DNA of 64,000 nt from Achatina immaculata (Eukaryota > Mollusca > Gastropoda > Stylommatophora > Achatinidae). A model generated the notes under the pieces. That model saw nothing but the letters and a program-made list of their open reading frames with translations. It searched no databases and was not told the DNA's origin. Shown piece after piece: positions 13,601-21,734 of the stretch. Made by a program: the position numbers and the translations under genes. The stretch's first letter is position 1. Every line of letters begins with the position of its first letter. The stretch lies in NCBI GenBank assembly GCA_009760885.1, contig CM019713.1, positions 5,028,996 to 5,092,995 of the forward strand. Direction: 5' to 3'.

Positions 13601-16600
13601 GGATAAATTTCACTGTTTTTTGTAACTCATGTATGGAACCGTAGAGCTTATCTTCTTTAGTGGTTTCACTGGGCCAGTAATTATTTCTCAGTGTCTCGTA
13701 GTTGATGCAGTTCTGGAGGATATGTTCCACGGTTTGGGGCACCTGGGCACATGTACATAGATTAGTAGTACCAACCTTAAACTTTGTATACATATGACTT
13801 CGGAGTCGGCTGTGTCCTGTTCGGAGACGGAAGATGGTGACTTGTTCCTTTCTGTTTAGCATGTGATAGTCATCATGTGGTGGTGTTTGTGGCTTCCTGT
13901 AGGTTTTTATCATGCTTTTCTTCTGATTATAGGTGGCTGGTATGTCTGGTTGCTCCATTTCAGTGCCCTCTTTGGCCAGATGGTCAGCTTTCTCATTGCC
14001 TGGTATCCCACAGTGGGAGGGAATCCATTGCAAAGTGACTCCATGTTGTAAGCCAATTTTTGACAAGGCATCCTTAAGGTCTGGTAGTTTGTTGCAGTGA
14101 AGAGCCTCCAGTACTGATCTTGCATCTGTGAGAATTACTACAGGACATGTATCAATTCTGGATTCTGATAGTTTTTCAACTGCAGCAATAATTGCCCTAA
14201 CTTCTGCATCAAAGTTGTTGCAGTATTTACCAGTGGGTATGGAAATCTTGTCAATGGTGTTGTTTGGATATTCAATATATGCTCCTGCCCCACCATTTTT
14301 TATGGCATTATGTGCAGATCCATCTGTATACACACGTATCCAGGTGTCACATGGATATTTGTCATCTAGAACACTAAGTGTGGCTATTGATCTTACAAGA
14401 CTGCTCTGCATCTCACCATTCTGCACACCTTTCACTTCAGTCTGAATAGTTATTTGTGTATAATCTGCTTCTTTCCATGGTGTATGCTCTGGTACAGATG
14501 ATAATGGAGTGACTACAGTTGGAAGGTCAGGTATCAGCTTACGCATACGCTTGGCCTGATGAATGAAGCTGCTTCTTTTAAGCTGTCCTAATGCCAAGTT
14601 ATTGAATCTCTCCTTCAGGGGATGGCTTACAGAGCTAAGGAATTTTTCTCCCATGGTCATGACCTTTGTGTCTCTACGTTCCTTTAGCGGTTGAACACCA
14701 ACTATTTTCTGCATTTCTACTATTGGTGTGGACCTCATGGCACCTGTGATAATCCGTAGTGACTGATTTTGAACCTTGTCTAGATTATGCAGCGTAGTGT
14801 TTGATGCTGTGCACCAAGATGTTGAGCCATATTCTAAATGTGGTAGAATACTTTGCTGATATACATTCTTGAGGATTCTTTCACTAGCTCCCCATGTAGT
14901 CCCACTCAATTTTCTTAATATGGCTAGTTTTCTTCTGGCTTTTGCTTCTGCACTGTTGATGTGTTGCTTCCAAGTCAGTTTTGAGTCAAGAGTCACTCCT
15001 AAGTAAGTGGGTTGGTTGTCCATCCTTAAGGGTATTTCATTTACAAAGATCTTACCTGCTTTCTGTTTAGATGAGAGGGTGAACAGAGTGGTACTTGATT
15101 TCTCTGTGTTGATACTTACACACCATTTGTTTGTCCATGATGTCAAGATGTCTGCTGCTCTTTGGAGTCTCTGTGTAGCAACTGTCGCATATTCATCTGT
15201 ACACCACATGACCAGATCATCTGCATACAGTGCTGCTTTGATTCCATAGGGAAGTTCCTTGACCAGGTCATTAATGAATACAAGGAATAGTGTAGGCGAA
15301 AGGACTCCTCCTTGTGATACACCGTGTCGCAGAAGTACTTTCTGGCTTTTGTGTCCATCCATTACTACTCTAGCTCTTCTATTGTGTAAATAGGACTTTA
15401 TCCAGTTGTACAGTCTTCCATTCACATTGCAGTTTCTTAGTTTCCACAACAGACCTTTTTTCCATACTTTATCAAAGGCTTTCTTCAGGTCTATCCACGC
15501 TGCTAGTACAAGGTTTTTCTCTTGGAATGCATCTTCAATCTCTTGAGAGAGATAGGTCACTTGATCTTCCGTACTGTAGTACTGCCTAAATCCTGCTTGT
15601 TGTGGAACGAGAAGGTTTTCACTTTCTAGGTACCATTTTAGCCTCAGGTCAATGATGCGTTCCATCGTTTTGCATAGGCAGCTAGTGAGACTGATTGGCC
15701 TGTAGCTGGAGGCAGTATCACTGTTTTTCCCTGGTTTTAGCAGTGGTACCATGCTTGCTTCCTTCCAGATTTGAGGTAACTTACCTGTGCTCCAGCACAT
15801 ATTGAAAATATCCAACAGCTTTCCCATTGCTGCCATTCCCAGGTTCTTGATCATTTCATTGGACACTCCATCTGGTCCTGGTGATTTCCTTGGTTTCAGT
15901 TTACTAACTGCTAGGTCTAACTCACTGCGTGTGATTGGTGCATCCATGACCTCCACTTTTCTGACTTGTTCCTCCTCTTTCTGTGGCTCGATGCGCACTG
16001 TACGCTCCTTCTCTGGATGGATATCAATGTTGCAGTCCTGTGCAAACATGCGAGCAAAGTGATCTGCTACCTGCTTACCTGTAAGAGTTTTCCCATCCTC
16101 TATTAGTGTAATCTTTGTACTTCTTCCAGTACTCTCATCATTTAACTGTTTGATTAGTTTCCACAGTTTCCTTCCATCCTTTTCAAAGTTTAGGGACTCT
16201 GTTTTCTCTCTCCAACTTTCCCGTCTGGCTTGCAGCTTTGCTCTCTGAAATTTGGCCTTAGAATGTTGGTAATTATTGTGGTGTTCTTGGCATGGTCTAT
16301 TTTCTGCTTGCTTTCGAGCTGCTTCCACGTCATCATGGAGTTTTCCCAGCTCACTAGACCAGTATGGTTTATAGTCCCTGCGAGCTCCTCTGGGAATGGT
16401 TTCATGAGCAGCCTGAAGGATACAAGCATTGAACTCCTTCACTATACTGTTAATATCCTTACCTTCTATGGACAGCTGTCCCACCAGGATACCTGTACGA
16501 TGTCTGTACATTGTCCAGTTTGCTTTTTTATAGTTCCATCTGGGGAGAGGGTTACTGGTGTTAAGGAGTTCATTTTCTATTGTCAGGAAGACTGGTCGAT

Positions 16601-17072
16601 GGTCGCTACCTCCAAGTTGTTTTCCAACTTCACGTGTAATGTTCCACCTGTTTTCCTGAAACAGTCTTAATTAATGTTGGATTCCAACATTTTAATGGCA
16701 TTCATTTCATTAAAATCCAGTACATGTTAAAAAAATTTGTATCAAGAAATTAATAATTATTGATTGTTGCTGTACCGCACATCACACTTTATACATAGCT
16801 TCAAGCAGTGTAGGATTTTTAATCTGTTACCAATTTTGTTATTGAAGATCTACAGCAAAAATGATTGTTTATTCTGTGTTCCTTAGTTCTGCGAGTACGA
16901 GGCTAGCGTGGAGGGGCTAGGAGGCAAAGGTCTACGGCTGGACAGAACCAATGAGGGTGAGATGGAAAATGTTCTCCGTAAAGCTGTTGAGGAGTACCGC
17001 AAAGGGAGCAGCGTATTGATAAATGTGCTTATTGGGAAGACTAATTTTCGAGATGGAAGTATTTCTGTGTAG
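1487..17072 (+). CDS. ILVBL: ILVBL/HACL2 (acetolactate synthase-like, 2-hydroxyacyl-CoA lyase 2), 3' part of gene
   Basis: Seven spliced exons: 1487-1610, 2991-3085, 3855-4009, 8583-8720, 9168-9342, 13176-13274, 16887-17072. All have AG/GT borders and compatible phases, totalling 972 nt (323 residues plus TAG). The product matches the central and C-terminal parts of vertebrate ILVBL, including [47 protein letters not shown] and the C-terminal RDGSISV. The ThDP/Mg binding signature is present as GDGSLGYS followed about 24 residues later by GND. Known family role: ThDP-dependent cleavage of 2-hydroxyacyl-CoA (alpha-oxidation, sphingoid base breakdown) at the ER membrane. The N-terminal domain and membrane anchor are upstream of the window. 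Introns hold several LINEs and SINEs, but no exon is damaged. The assignment rests on remembered family sequence, not on a search. Confidence 0.92.
1652..1710. repeat. (TA)n/(CA)n microsatellite
   Basis: Runs of TA, then CACACA and AAGTA, then TATATA again, within the first ILVBL intron of the window. Confidence 0.9.
1712..1870 (+). repeat. SINE-2-like repeat with hairpin
   Basis: The segment with CTCTCTAATGTAGAAAGC and AACAACACAACTC is shared with 26,575-26,730 and 8,390-8,560 (both inverted). Downstream CCTCTGGG-TCATGATT-CCCAGAGG (about 1,831-1,854) is a near-perfect hairpin, and part of it recurs near 8,350. Confidence 0.45.
2110..2890 (-). pseudogene. Decayed restriction-endonuclease-type (RLE) LINE fragment
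   Basis: In broken minus-strand frames (2330-2542, 2124-2336 and flanks) I read [14 protein letters not shown] and [12 protein letters not shown], then [15 protein letters not shown]...FELAV, then AIGVEVG and [16 protein letters not shown]. The PD-x(about 15)-E arrangement after a Cys/His knuckle resembles the C-terminal PD-(D/E)xK-like nuclease of RLE-type non-LTR elements. Several stops and shifts; the RT is not present. The family is inferred from motif recall, so the clade (R2-like or other) is uncertain. Confidence 0.55.
2991..3085 (+). CDS. ILVBL: ILVBL exon b
   Basis: Follows a long T-rich tract and ACCCATAG. Two bases complete the split Gly codon. It encodes [18 protein letters not shown] and ends LLK before GTAGGC. 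This corresponds to the (A)[10 protein letters not shown] block of ILVBL. Confidence 0.9.
3340..3715 (-). repeat. SINE-1 copy with expanded tail
   Basis: 3,545-3,715 is a minus-strand tRNA-derived SINE: TTCCTTGACC...GTCAGCACACTAGAGGATG is shared with 46.15, 49.07 and 50.35 kb. At 3,340-3,545 its tail is repeated about five times as a degenerate ~36-bp unit containing GGCACCAAGGGGATATGGTG-like sequence. Confidence 0.6.
3855..4009 (+). CDS. ILVBL: ILVBL exon c
   Basis: Follows GAATTAG and opens with [16 protein letters not shown]. The donor is taken at GTATGT (4010), leaving two bases that join exon d as ATT. This choice keeps the frame; reading on to ATG would not. Confidence 0.85.
4010..4180 (+). 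repeat. Tandem repeat, TTTATGTTTCTTGCTAAAT-type
   Basis: Two exact and several degenerate copies of a ~32-50 bp unit containing TTTATGTTTCTTGCTAA directly after an ILVBL exon. Related copies occur at 7,255-7,430 and, inverted, at 7,750-7,830. Confidence 0.75.
4501..4561 (+). repeat. 28-bp tandem duplication
   Basis: GCTACATATTCTTTCAAGTT with its following AAAGCTAA occurs twice in a row. Confidence 0.85.
4955..5434 (+). pseudogene. Family D RT fragment, N-terminal part
   Basis: 159 codons covering the RT fingers: [36 protein letters not shown] and [15 protein letters not shown]. It stops at a frameshift just before [12 protein letters not shown], which continues in another frame from 5,416. 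Confidence 0.8.
5416..5700 (+). pseudogene. Family D RT fragment, palm part
   Basis: 94 codons with [15 protein letters not shown] and [14 protein letters not shown]. It ends at a TAA immediately before [20 protein letters not shown] and the YADD motif, which follow in the same frame. A nonsense change is the simplest reading. Confidence 0.8.
6600..6990 (-). repeat. tRNA-derived SINE (different body)
   Basis: On the minus strand a tRNA-like head spans about 6,690-6,780: A-box-like TAGTTGGCTAAGTCGATAG and B-box-like GCTTGAATCCC. The flanking sequence contains GACACCCGG and no coding signal. Confidence 0.5.
7255..7430 (+). repeat. Degenerate ~50-bp tandem repeat
   Basis: Four units with AAGTAGTTTGTGTTTCTTGC and AATGAGCTAT. 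Same family as 4,010-4,180. An inverted relative (TTTAGCAAGAAACATAAATT) lies at 7,780-7,800. Confidence 0.7.
7930..8075. repeat. Poly-G tract and (TA)n microsatellite
   Basis: A run of about 13 G near 7,937 and a (TA)n run of about 26 bp at 8,047-8,072, inside the ILVBL intron 4,010-8,582. No gene in this stretch. Confidence 0.9.
8345..8560 (-). repeat. SINE-2-like repeat abutting an ILVBL exon
   Basis: Minus-strand match to the 1,712 and 26,575 repeats (AAACCCTCTACCAAAGAGTG side). It ends about 20 bp before the acceptor of exon d, and the segment TCCACTCTATAGTTGATTCC is locally repeated. Confidence 0.45.
8583..8720 (+). CDS. ILVBL: ILVBL exon d
   Basis: Acceptor TTTGTCTTCAG. It encodes [18 protein letters not shown] and [16 protein letters not shown], the start of the C-terminal ThDP-binding domain. 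It ends in AG with a GTTTGT donor. A SINE copy lies just upstream (to about 8,560), so the branch point and pyrimidine tract lie in or beside repeat DNA. Confidence 0.9.
9168..9342 (+). CDS. ILVBL: ILVBL exon e (ThDP-binding core)
   Basis: Starts after CTCTTAG with the base that completes Arg. It encodes [20 protein letters not shown], the acid-rich [10 protein letters not shown] core and FDTYTRHK, 58 full codons, then GTAAAG. GDG is the first half of the ThDP/Mg motif. Confidence 0.93.
9427..9734 (-). mobile_element. Family F LINE 3' fragment with TSD
   Basis: Element 9438-9723 between 11-bp TSDs TATTTATATAG (9427-9437 and 9724-9734). The minus-strand ORF reads [20 protein letters not shown] and [16 protein letters not shown], the basic C-terminal tail of LINE RT proteins. 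Sits in the ILVBL intron 9,343-13,175. Confidence 0.75.
10200..10600 (+). mobile_element. RNase H-type LINE C-terminal remnant
   Basis: The plus strand reads [17 protein letters not shown], then CTCET and APLASL-like remnants of the Cys/His knuckle, comparable to [18 protein letters not shown]...[14 protein letters not shown] of family A but from a different family. It ends near a GATGATGATGAGG tail. A C-rich homopolymer (about 10,396-10,410) interrupts it. Confidence 0.55.
10636..10656. repeat. Poly-G tract (~21 nt)
   Basis: One of many long G or C runs in the window. It is a likely site of length polymorphism or sequencing error. Confidence 0.95.
10986..11592 (+). repeat. 67-bp minisatellite, 8 copies, interrupted
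   Basis: Unit about 67 bp containing CAAAGGTTTGATAGCCT and CAGCCGTCATCTCTGTA. Unit starts at 11,052, 11,119 and 11,186 are exactly 67 bp apart. One unit near 11,230 is about 6 bp shorter. About 80 bp of unrelated CpG-rich sequence splits the array at 11,316-11,396. Lies in an ILVBL intron. Confidence 0.9.
11316..11396. other. CpG-rich insert inside the minisatellite
   Basis: Contains CCCGCGTTTTTACTCCCGC, ATCACGTCCG and CCAACGCACGG, unlike the AT-rich flanks and the repeat unit. No clear TSD and no coding. Origin unknown. Confidence 0.6.
12130..12300 (-). repeat. Interspersed repeat R1, copy 1
   Basis: Minus strand: AGAGCCTACCCTGCAAG, GGTTTGAAATCAGAGTTTTC, TAGATGAGCTGCC and TCTGGTTTTCAGGTGCCAG. 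The same order of blocks occurs on the plus strand at 37,166-37,325. GGTTTGAAATC is B-box-like, so a SINE origin is possible. Confidence 0.75.
12590..12780 (+). repeat. ~87-bp imperfect tandem duplication
   Basis: GCAACCACCTCTCACC...TGAGGTTTT...GATGAGAAAGT occurs twice with mismatches. Confidence 0.7.
12780..13010. other. GC-rich non-coding stretch ending in (GAA)n
   Basis: More GC-rich than its flanks; ends AAGAAGAAGAAGAAGC (about 12,985-13,001). Short ORFs on both strands show no domain. Possibly a repeat end. Confidence 0.35.
13176..13274 (+). CDS. ILVBL: ILVBL exon f
   Basis: 33 codons in phase 0 between ATCAG and GTCAGT. It encodes [20 protein letters not shown] and ends VACKLE. GND completes the ThDP motif begun in exon e, 3.8 kb upstream. 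Confidence 0.92.
13532..16657 (-). mobile_element. Family A LINE copy 1 (I/Nimb-type, RNase H-bearing), 5' truncated, with TSD
   Basis: Element 13544-16645 in the last ILVBL intron, antisense to the gene. 12-bp TSDs ACCTGTTTTCCT lie at 13532-13543 and 16646-16657. The 3' end is a (GAA)n tail (CTTCTTCTT at 13,543-13,562 on the plus strand). Truncation falls inside the endonuclease domain, just before [15 protein letters not shown]. The coding frame is open from the 5' junction to the natural stop, so this is the least damaged copy in the window. Confidence 0.93.
13578..16511 (-). CDS. Family A LINE ORF2: end of endonuclease, RT, RNase H, zinc knuckle (977 codons from internal Met)
   Basis: The frame stays open upstream to the truncation at about 16,645 ([15 protein letters not shown], endonuclease end). 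RT begins near residue 200 ([15 protein letters not shown]) with [30 protein letters not shown] and catalytic [10 protein letters not shown] near residue 427. RNase H starts near residue 725: YTDGSAHN (D), [12 protein letters not shown] (E), [11 protein letters not shown] (D) and [17 protein letters not shown] (D), so all four acidic positions are present. A C-terminal [17 protein letters not shown] knuckle ends the protein. Odd point: RT motif HGVPQGGVLSP of the other copies is [11 protein letters not shown] here. Autonomous activity is not expected because the 5' end and most of the endonuclease are missing. Confidence 0.9.
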   Translation of the reverse strand: MYRHRTGILVGQLSIEGKDINSIVKEFNACILQAAHETIPRGARRDYKPYWSSELGKLHDDVEAARKQAENRPCQEHHNNYQHSKAKFQRAKLQARRESWREKTESLNFEKDGRKLWKLIKQLNDESTGRSTKITLIEDGKTLTGKQVADHFARMFAQDCNIDIHPEKERTVRIEPQKEEEQVRKVEVMDAPITRSELDLAVSKLKPRKSPGPDGVSNEMIKNLGMAAMGKLLDIFNMCWSTGKLPQIWKEASMVPLLKPGKNSDTASSYRPISLTSCLCKTMERIIDLRLKWYLESENLLVPQQAGFRQYYSTEDQVTYLSQEIEDAFQEKNLVLAAWIDLKKAFDKVWKKGLLWKLRNCNVNGRLYNWIKSYLHNRRARVVMDGHKSQKVLLRHGVSQGGVLSPTLFLVFINDLVKELPYGIKAALYADDLVMWCTDEYATVATQRLQRAADILTSWTNKWCVSINTEKSSTTLFTLSSKQKAGKIFVNEIPLRMDNQPTYLGVTLDSKLTWKQHINSAEAKARRKLAILRKLSGTTWGASERILKNVYQQSILPHLEYGSTSWCTASNTTLHNLDKVQNQSLRIITGAMRSTPIVEMQKIVGVQPLKERRDTKVMTMGEKFLSSVSHPLKERFNNLALGQLKRSSFIHQAKRMRKLIPDLPTVVTPLSSVPEHTPWKEADYTQITIQTEVKGVQNGEMQSSLVRSIATLSVLDDKYPCDTWIRVYTDGSAHNAIKNGGAGAYIEYPNNTIDKISIPTGKYCNNFDAEVRAIIAAVEKLSESRIDTCPVVILTDARSVLEALHCNKLPDLKDALSKIGLQHGVTLQWIPSHCGIPGNEKADHLAKEGTEMEQPDIPATYNQKKSMIKTYRKPQTPPHDDYHMLNRKEQVTIFRLRTGHSRLRSHMYTKFKVGTTNLCTCAQVPQTVEHILQNCINYETLRNNYWPSETTKEDKLYGSIHELQKTVKFIQETGLQI
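16887..17072 (+). CDS. ILVBL: ILVBL terminal exon
   Basis: Follows TTCCTTAG. It encodes 61 residues and TAG (17070-17072), ending [17 protein letters not shown], the conserved ILVBL C-terminus. It lies only about 230 bp downstream of the family A LINE in the preceding intron. Confidence 0.93.
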   Translation, partial: FCEYEASVEGLGGKGLRLDRTNEGEMENVLRKAVEEYRKGSSVLINVLIGKTNFRDGSISV

Positions 17073-18640
17073 TTTATCATATTTACCAGATTTTTCATTT
17101 TATTGTGTATACTTGGTGGAGTTTATTTTTTTTCAGTAAATTTGTTAAACAGAGTTGTTTCCGGTTGAGCATTTGATACTTGAAACAGATCTCTTTATGG
17201 TGAAATGGATGACATACTGTTACAGTGTATATGTCTATGGCAGTGATTCTCACTGGGAAGGAAGATGGCTTTCCAGGAAAAAAATATCAGATCTCTAGTT
17301 ACTCCCGTAAAATGATCACCATAACCAACTCCCAAGCAGACACAGTGCTGTCTTTTGGCCTTCCTCTCCACATTTTTCCCTTTGAATTTTCCAGTTACTA
17401 CCAAGTTCTCTAGCTTCTGTCTTCTGCAGTAGGAGATTATGGTCATGTTATCTATCTGTCTATCTATCTGTTGCCCAGTTGGCTGGTGTTGGGTATCATG
17501 CTTTTTCACAACTACCTGCTCTGAATGCTGGTTATAAGCTGTGTTGGTGTTCTTTGCCATCTGGTTAGTCCACCCAGCATTTTCTCATAGTCTGCCTCGA
17601 TCTCTTTTGCCTTCTAATTTTCATGTTATCACAGTGTATTGCTTGCCTCACCATAGAATGTGACCTAAGAATTGTTAGCTTGGACATATTATGGTTTAAG
17701 TCCACATTTTGTTGTTGCACATGGGAGCCTGGGTAAGTCCAGAGTTTAATCTCTGTCTGCTGGCCCAGTGAGTGCAGTTTCCTAGCCCTTCAGCTGTCAG
17801 AACAGCCTGGGTCATAAAGGAAGAATTGGGACGACCTGGGATGTTGAGAACTGGTGTTGTACGGGTTTAATATGGTCTAGAAGGTTATATTTCTGTACAA
17901 CTGTTGGAATGGAAGACATTGAAAATTCAGTAATGTTTTTTTCAGCATTTAGACAATGCTCCTGCCAGTCTAAACATTAGCACCCAAAAGCTGTGTGCCA
18001 TATTGTTGAAGATAACTTTATTTTTTTTAACAATTGTTCTCATTCATTAGGAACCATAAAATTATGCATATCATGACATAGCCGTACTTGCCATGGTTTT
18101 GTGAAGACACTGCCTGGGTATTTTTGAGTCGGTGATTTATTTCATTTTGACTTTTTATAAGTATTTCTTTGTCCTTTCTGTTGAGTAAAATCTTAGCATT
18201 TCTGTTTCAGAGTTTTTGTATTCTTGTCATGTTTTCTATAGCCATGAATTGATCACATTTGGTAAGGAGGGGGTACCTGTGTAGCAGTGCATTGTGGGAA
18301 TCAAAGATAGCTGTGTTTAAGAGATATGAGAGACTAGTTTATAATACTTTATTTCTCTGATGATGTTTTGTAGATGTGCCAGAAGTAATGTTGATTTATA
18401 TAGAAAAGTTTGATGCACAGTATATACATTTTGCTTACAAATGTTTTCTTTTGTTTTTCAATATGCCTCTTGTGATCAGTCATAAAGAGGATTTTTATTT
18501 TTTCTTTCATTTATAACTGTCTTGTGAAAATTCTTTACGTGCTTTGAGAGATAAATTTTACACTTTTTTATAATTATATGTCACCTTTTTTGGGCAATAA
18601 AGTTGAAACAGAAAGTCCATGTCTTTTTAAATAAAAAGAG
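17073..18640 (+). other. Probable ILVBL 3' UTR and 3' flank
   Basis: AT-rich, no coding signal on the + strand. AATAAA hexamers lie at 18,596-18,601 and 18,630-18,635; either could be the poly(A) signal, giving a 3' UTR near 1.5 kb. A degenerate LINE tail (minus strand) sits inside at about 17,270-17,560. Transcript data would be needed to set the end. Confidence 0.4.
17270..17560 (-). mobile_element. Family F-like LINE C-terminal remnant
   Basis: The minus strand reads RRQKLENLVVTGKFKGKNVE, comparable with [20 protein letters not shown] at 9.6 kb. Strongly decayed. Lies in the probable ILVBL 3' UTR. Confidence 0.5.
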
Positions 18641-18887
18641 AAAAAAAAAGTTGTTGTACTTTTCAGATTTGCTAAATTTTTCATATTTTGATGATGGCAG
18701 AACCAGGACTGCTGCAAAACTGCATATCATAATCCTTATTTATCATTAAGAAAGGATAATATTAACATTAATAGTTTTAAAAATGTACAAGATATGGAAA
18801 ATATTTTCTTTTTTGAAGTCATCATCCTCGCTGTTCAAATACTAAGAAACATAATACAAAGCTGAAGTGAACAGGGCAGAAGTTGAA

Positions 18888-19318
18888 CTTAATGTCATAG
18901 ACATGTTAGATGCTGTAACTGGTTAATGTCATAGGCATGTTAGATGCTGTAACTGGCCAAGTGTAGTTAATGTCCTAGACATGTTAGATGCTGTCTTTGG
19001 CCAAGTGTAAAGGTAAAGGTGATCCTGTATCATACCTAGCCACCCTTCCTTCCCCAACTCCAGAAGAAGTTGGGTACCATTTCTACAGCTGGGTGATTGG
19101 GGTACCTCCGGCCGGATTCAAACCCCCGACTTTTGCCATGAGAGACCAGTGCACTAACCACTTTGCCACTCAGACACCCAAGCCAATGTCATAAACATGT
19201 TAGATGCTGTAACTGGCCAGCTGTAGTTAATGTCACAGACATGTTAGATGCTGTAACTGGCCAGCTGTAGTTAATGTCACAGACATGTTAGATGCTATAA
19301 CTGGCCAGCTGTAGTGTG
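18888..19318 (+). repeat. ~44-bp minisatellite split by a SINE
   Basis: Unit contains ACATGTTAGATGCTGTAACT and GGCCAGCTGTAGTTAATGTC. Three copies lie left of the SINE and three to four right of it. Confidence 0.9.
19005..19182 (-). mobile_element. tRNA-derived SINE-1 inserted in a minisatellite
   Basis: Minus strand: GTGTCTGAGTGGCAAAGTGG (A-box region) and GGGGGTTTGAATCCGGCC (B-box), then ATCACCCAGCTGTAG and TGGAGTTGGGGAAGG body blocks. It ends in an ACCTTTACCTTTACAC tail. This is the best-preserved SINE-1 head in the window. Confidence 0.8.
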
Positions 19319-19669
19319 TTGTAAACACACAAAATCTGAGCATTAAGTCTGAGTCTGTTAAAAAAAACTGGATTTTTTTTTTTAAGGATAGAGAAGAGCA
19401 GAATATTAGTAATTTCACTTGCGCAGGATAAGTCAGATTTATTTCTAACACTGGGATTTTTAAGGTGCCAGGTAATATGAATGGGAAAAGCAGTGATGTC
19501 ATTTTCATCTTCTTCTTCAGCATTCAAGTACTAGTTTATGCTAAATCTGGAGCCCTGCTGTCCAGATGGTGCCAAGCTTTATCTAGGGTTTTTTTCTCCA
19601 AAACTTCAACCTGTCTGAACTTTTTTTTTTGTTTGGTTTTGTGAGTCTTCATATATTGTTCTGGCATCT

Positions 19670-19970
19670 GTACTCTTCTTCTGCAAAGATATTCAGTTTG
19701 TGGACTGCAGATGACATTCACTGATGTGAACCACAGATATCTTTCAATAGTGTAGATCATATACAGCATTCATTGGTGAGAATTGCAGATTGCATTCACA
19801 GATGTGGACCACAGATGGCATTTTTTGATGTGGACTGCAAATGGCTTTTATTGATGTGGACCACAGATGGCATTCACTGATATAGACCACAGATTGATGG
19901 GGACTGCAGACACCATTCTTAGATATGGGATAACTGTAACTCAGTAGAAATGAATGACTCACCATCAGAT
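19670..19970 (+). repeat. Degenerate ~33-bp tandem repeat
   Basis: Seven or so diverged units with GATGTGGACCACAGATGGCA. Short ORFs across it have no domain. Confidence 0.75.
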
Positions 19971-20131
19971 TTAAATCTGAAGCACAAGAGCTCATTCACA
20001 GTCATTTTAAATTTAATACTATTGTATTTTTAAAATAATTGTATTGTTTAATGATAAAAATAATTTACTAAGATCTTTTGTTCTCTACTTTTTGCATGCA
20101 CTGCGTGTTAAAATTAAAAAAATATTGCACT

Positions 20132-20854
20132 GAAGAAAATAGTTCTCTGAACCTTAAGTGCCCAAGACACATGGGGCTTCTGCAAGAGTTTACCTCAGAC
20201 GCCTGTCCTTTGCCTTTTTTTTTCTCTTGCTCATGTGATCCTTCTATTGCTCAACATCCTCTCTGTTCTTCTCCGTGTCTCCTTTGATCTGCCTTTACTT
20301 CTGTTCCTCTGTGGCGTCCATCTTAGTGCTATTTTTGGCAGTGAGTCGTCAGTCATCCGGAGCACATGTCCCAACTACCGCCAGCGTCTTTCCTCAGTAA
20401 ATGCTGTCAGTGACTTCATCTGCATTTCTGCCAACAAGATGTTATTTCTTACAATATTTGACCAAAATATTCTAATTCTTTGTCAACATTTAGTCTGGAA
20501 GGAATTCAGCTTGTTTTCTATGATTTTGATGATTTCTAGCATTCACTTTCATAGAGTAGTACACTTAGACATTACTCTTAAATATCCTAATTTTCATCTT
20601 CATGCTTAGCTTTTTTAGATTTCCGTAGTCTGCACCATTGCAAAAGCCTGGTGTGCTCTAGTAAGTCTGCTGTTGATGTCCTCTGTGCTGTCTTCATCTT
20701 CTTCTACTCTCCTGCCAAGATATACAAATAATATACAAATACTCCACTAACTTGCTATCTACTGTGAGTACATTTCTGTTGTTCACATTTTGCTTCATTA
20801 ACTTTGTCCTTCATATGTTGATCTTTAATCCTGTATTGTTAACTTTGAAGAAAA
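20132..20854 (-). mobile_element. Family C LINE 3' fragment
   Basis: The plus strand reads the reverse complement of the C element from its 3' end (ACCTTAAGTGCCCAAG) to the RT downstream region (about 20,840). Flanks TGAAGAAAATAG / TGAAGAAAAGAG (20131-20142; 20846-20857) may be a diverged TSD. Frames are broken throughout. Confidence 0.75.
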
Positions 20855-21450
20855 GAGGTATGATATTTATTTTTTCTATACAGTATTAGTCTGTCAACTT
20901 GTTGATATTATTCTTTTAGAGTAAATCAACGAGCCAACAGGTGGTTAGCAACAAGGGAAGTATTCTTTCTCCATACTAACTACTTAAGAAAAAACAGGAA
21001 AATGCACTTCAAAAATGATGTTTGGCAGCATGTAGCACAACTACATCTGCCTGAATGAAAACCATCTTCTGTGATAATGACTCTTTTTTTTTAAATTCAA
21101 TCAGCAGATATCACAGAATATCTTTATATGATAAAAAATTGTAGACAACAAAAAATAATTTTAAAAACAAATAACATAATATTCATAGATTTGACAAGAG
21201 AATGAAGATATGGCAGTGGTTTGCCTTGTTTGGTCTGTATATGGTTTTCTTTGCTAACTGTTATCTAAAAACACTAACTCACAAAGTAGTTGGGTTCATA
21301 TTTTGATCTACTGCAGTTTATTCATATATTCGTAGATGACCTCTTCATTTAGAGGCCGTTTCATCGTCCACCATCCAGTAGATGCACCTGAAAGTCAAAC
21401 CTCTCCCAACAGGGCCAAAGTTGCATTTTAGTACTAGTATAGATTACTAG

Positions 21451-21731
21451 TATAGATTAAGGAGATGGACATATGTTGGTCACTTGATGCGAAGAAATGA
21501 TCAGAGAATCCCAAAACAAGCTATCAAGTGGAACACAACAGGCCAAAGAAAAAGAGGCAGACCGCGTGAAACACTGAAAAGGACATCGTTAAGAGAGGCC
21601 AAATTAACAGGCATAAAATCCTTTGATGAGGTTGAAAGACTCGCCGAAGACAGGAAAAATTGGCGAACTACTTTGCGAGCCCTATGTGACATTTAACGGC
21701 TCGGGAAGGATATAAGATATAAGATAGATTA
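21451..21731 (+). mobile_element. Family B LINE 3' fragment
   Basis: Encodes WTYVGHLMRRNDQRIP-like sequence, AIKWNTTGQRKRGRPRETLK and ALCDI, and ends GATATAAGATATAAG. Flanked by ATAGATTA on both sides (21451-21458, 21724-21731), but the left flank is itself locally duplicated, so the TSD length is uncertain. Confidence 0.75.
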
Positions 21732-21734
21732 CTG

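Noticed and set aside
13863..16062. Plus-strand ORFs over the family A LINE
   Set aside because: Shadow frames of the minus-strand 977-codon ORF; the same shadows recur at the other A copies.
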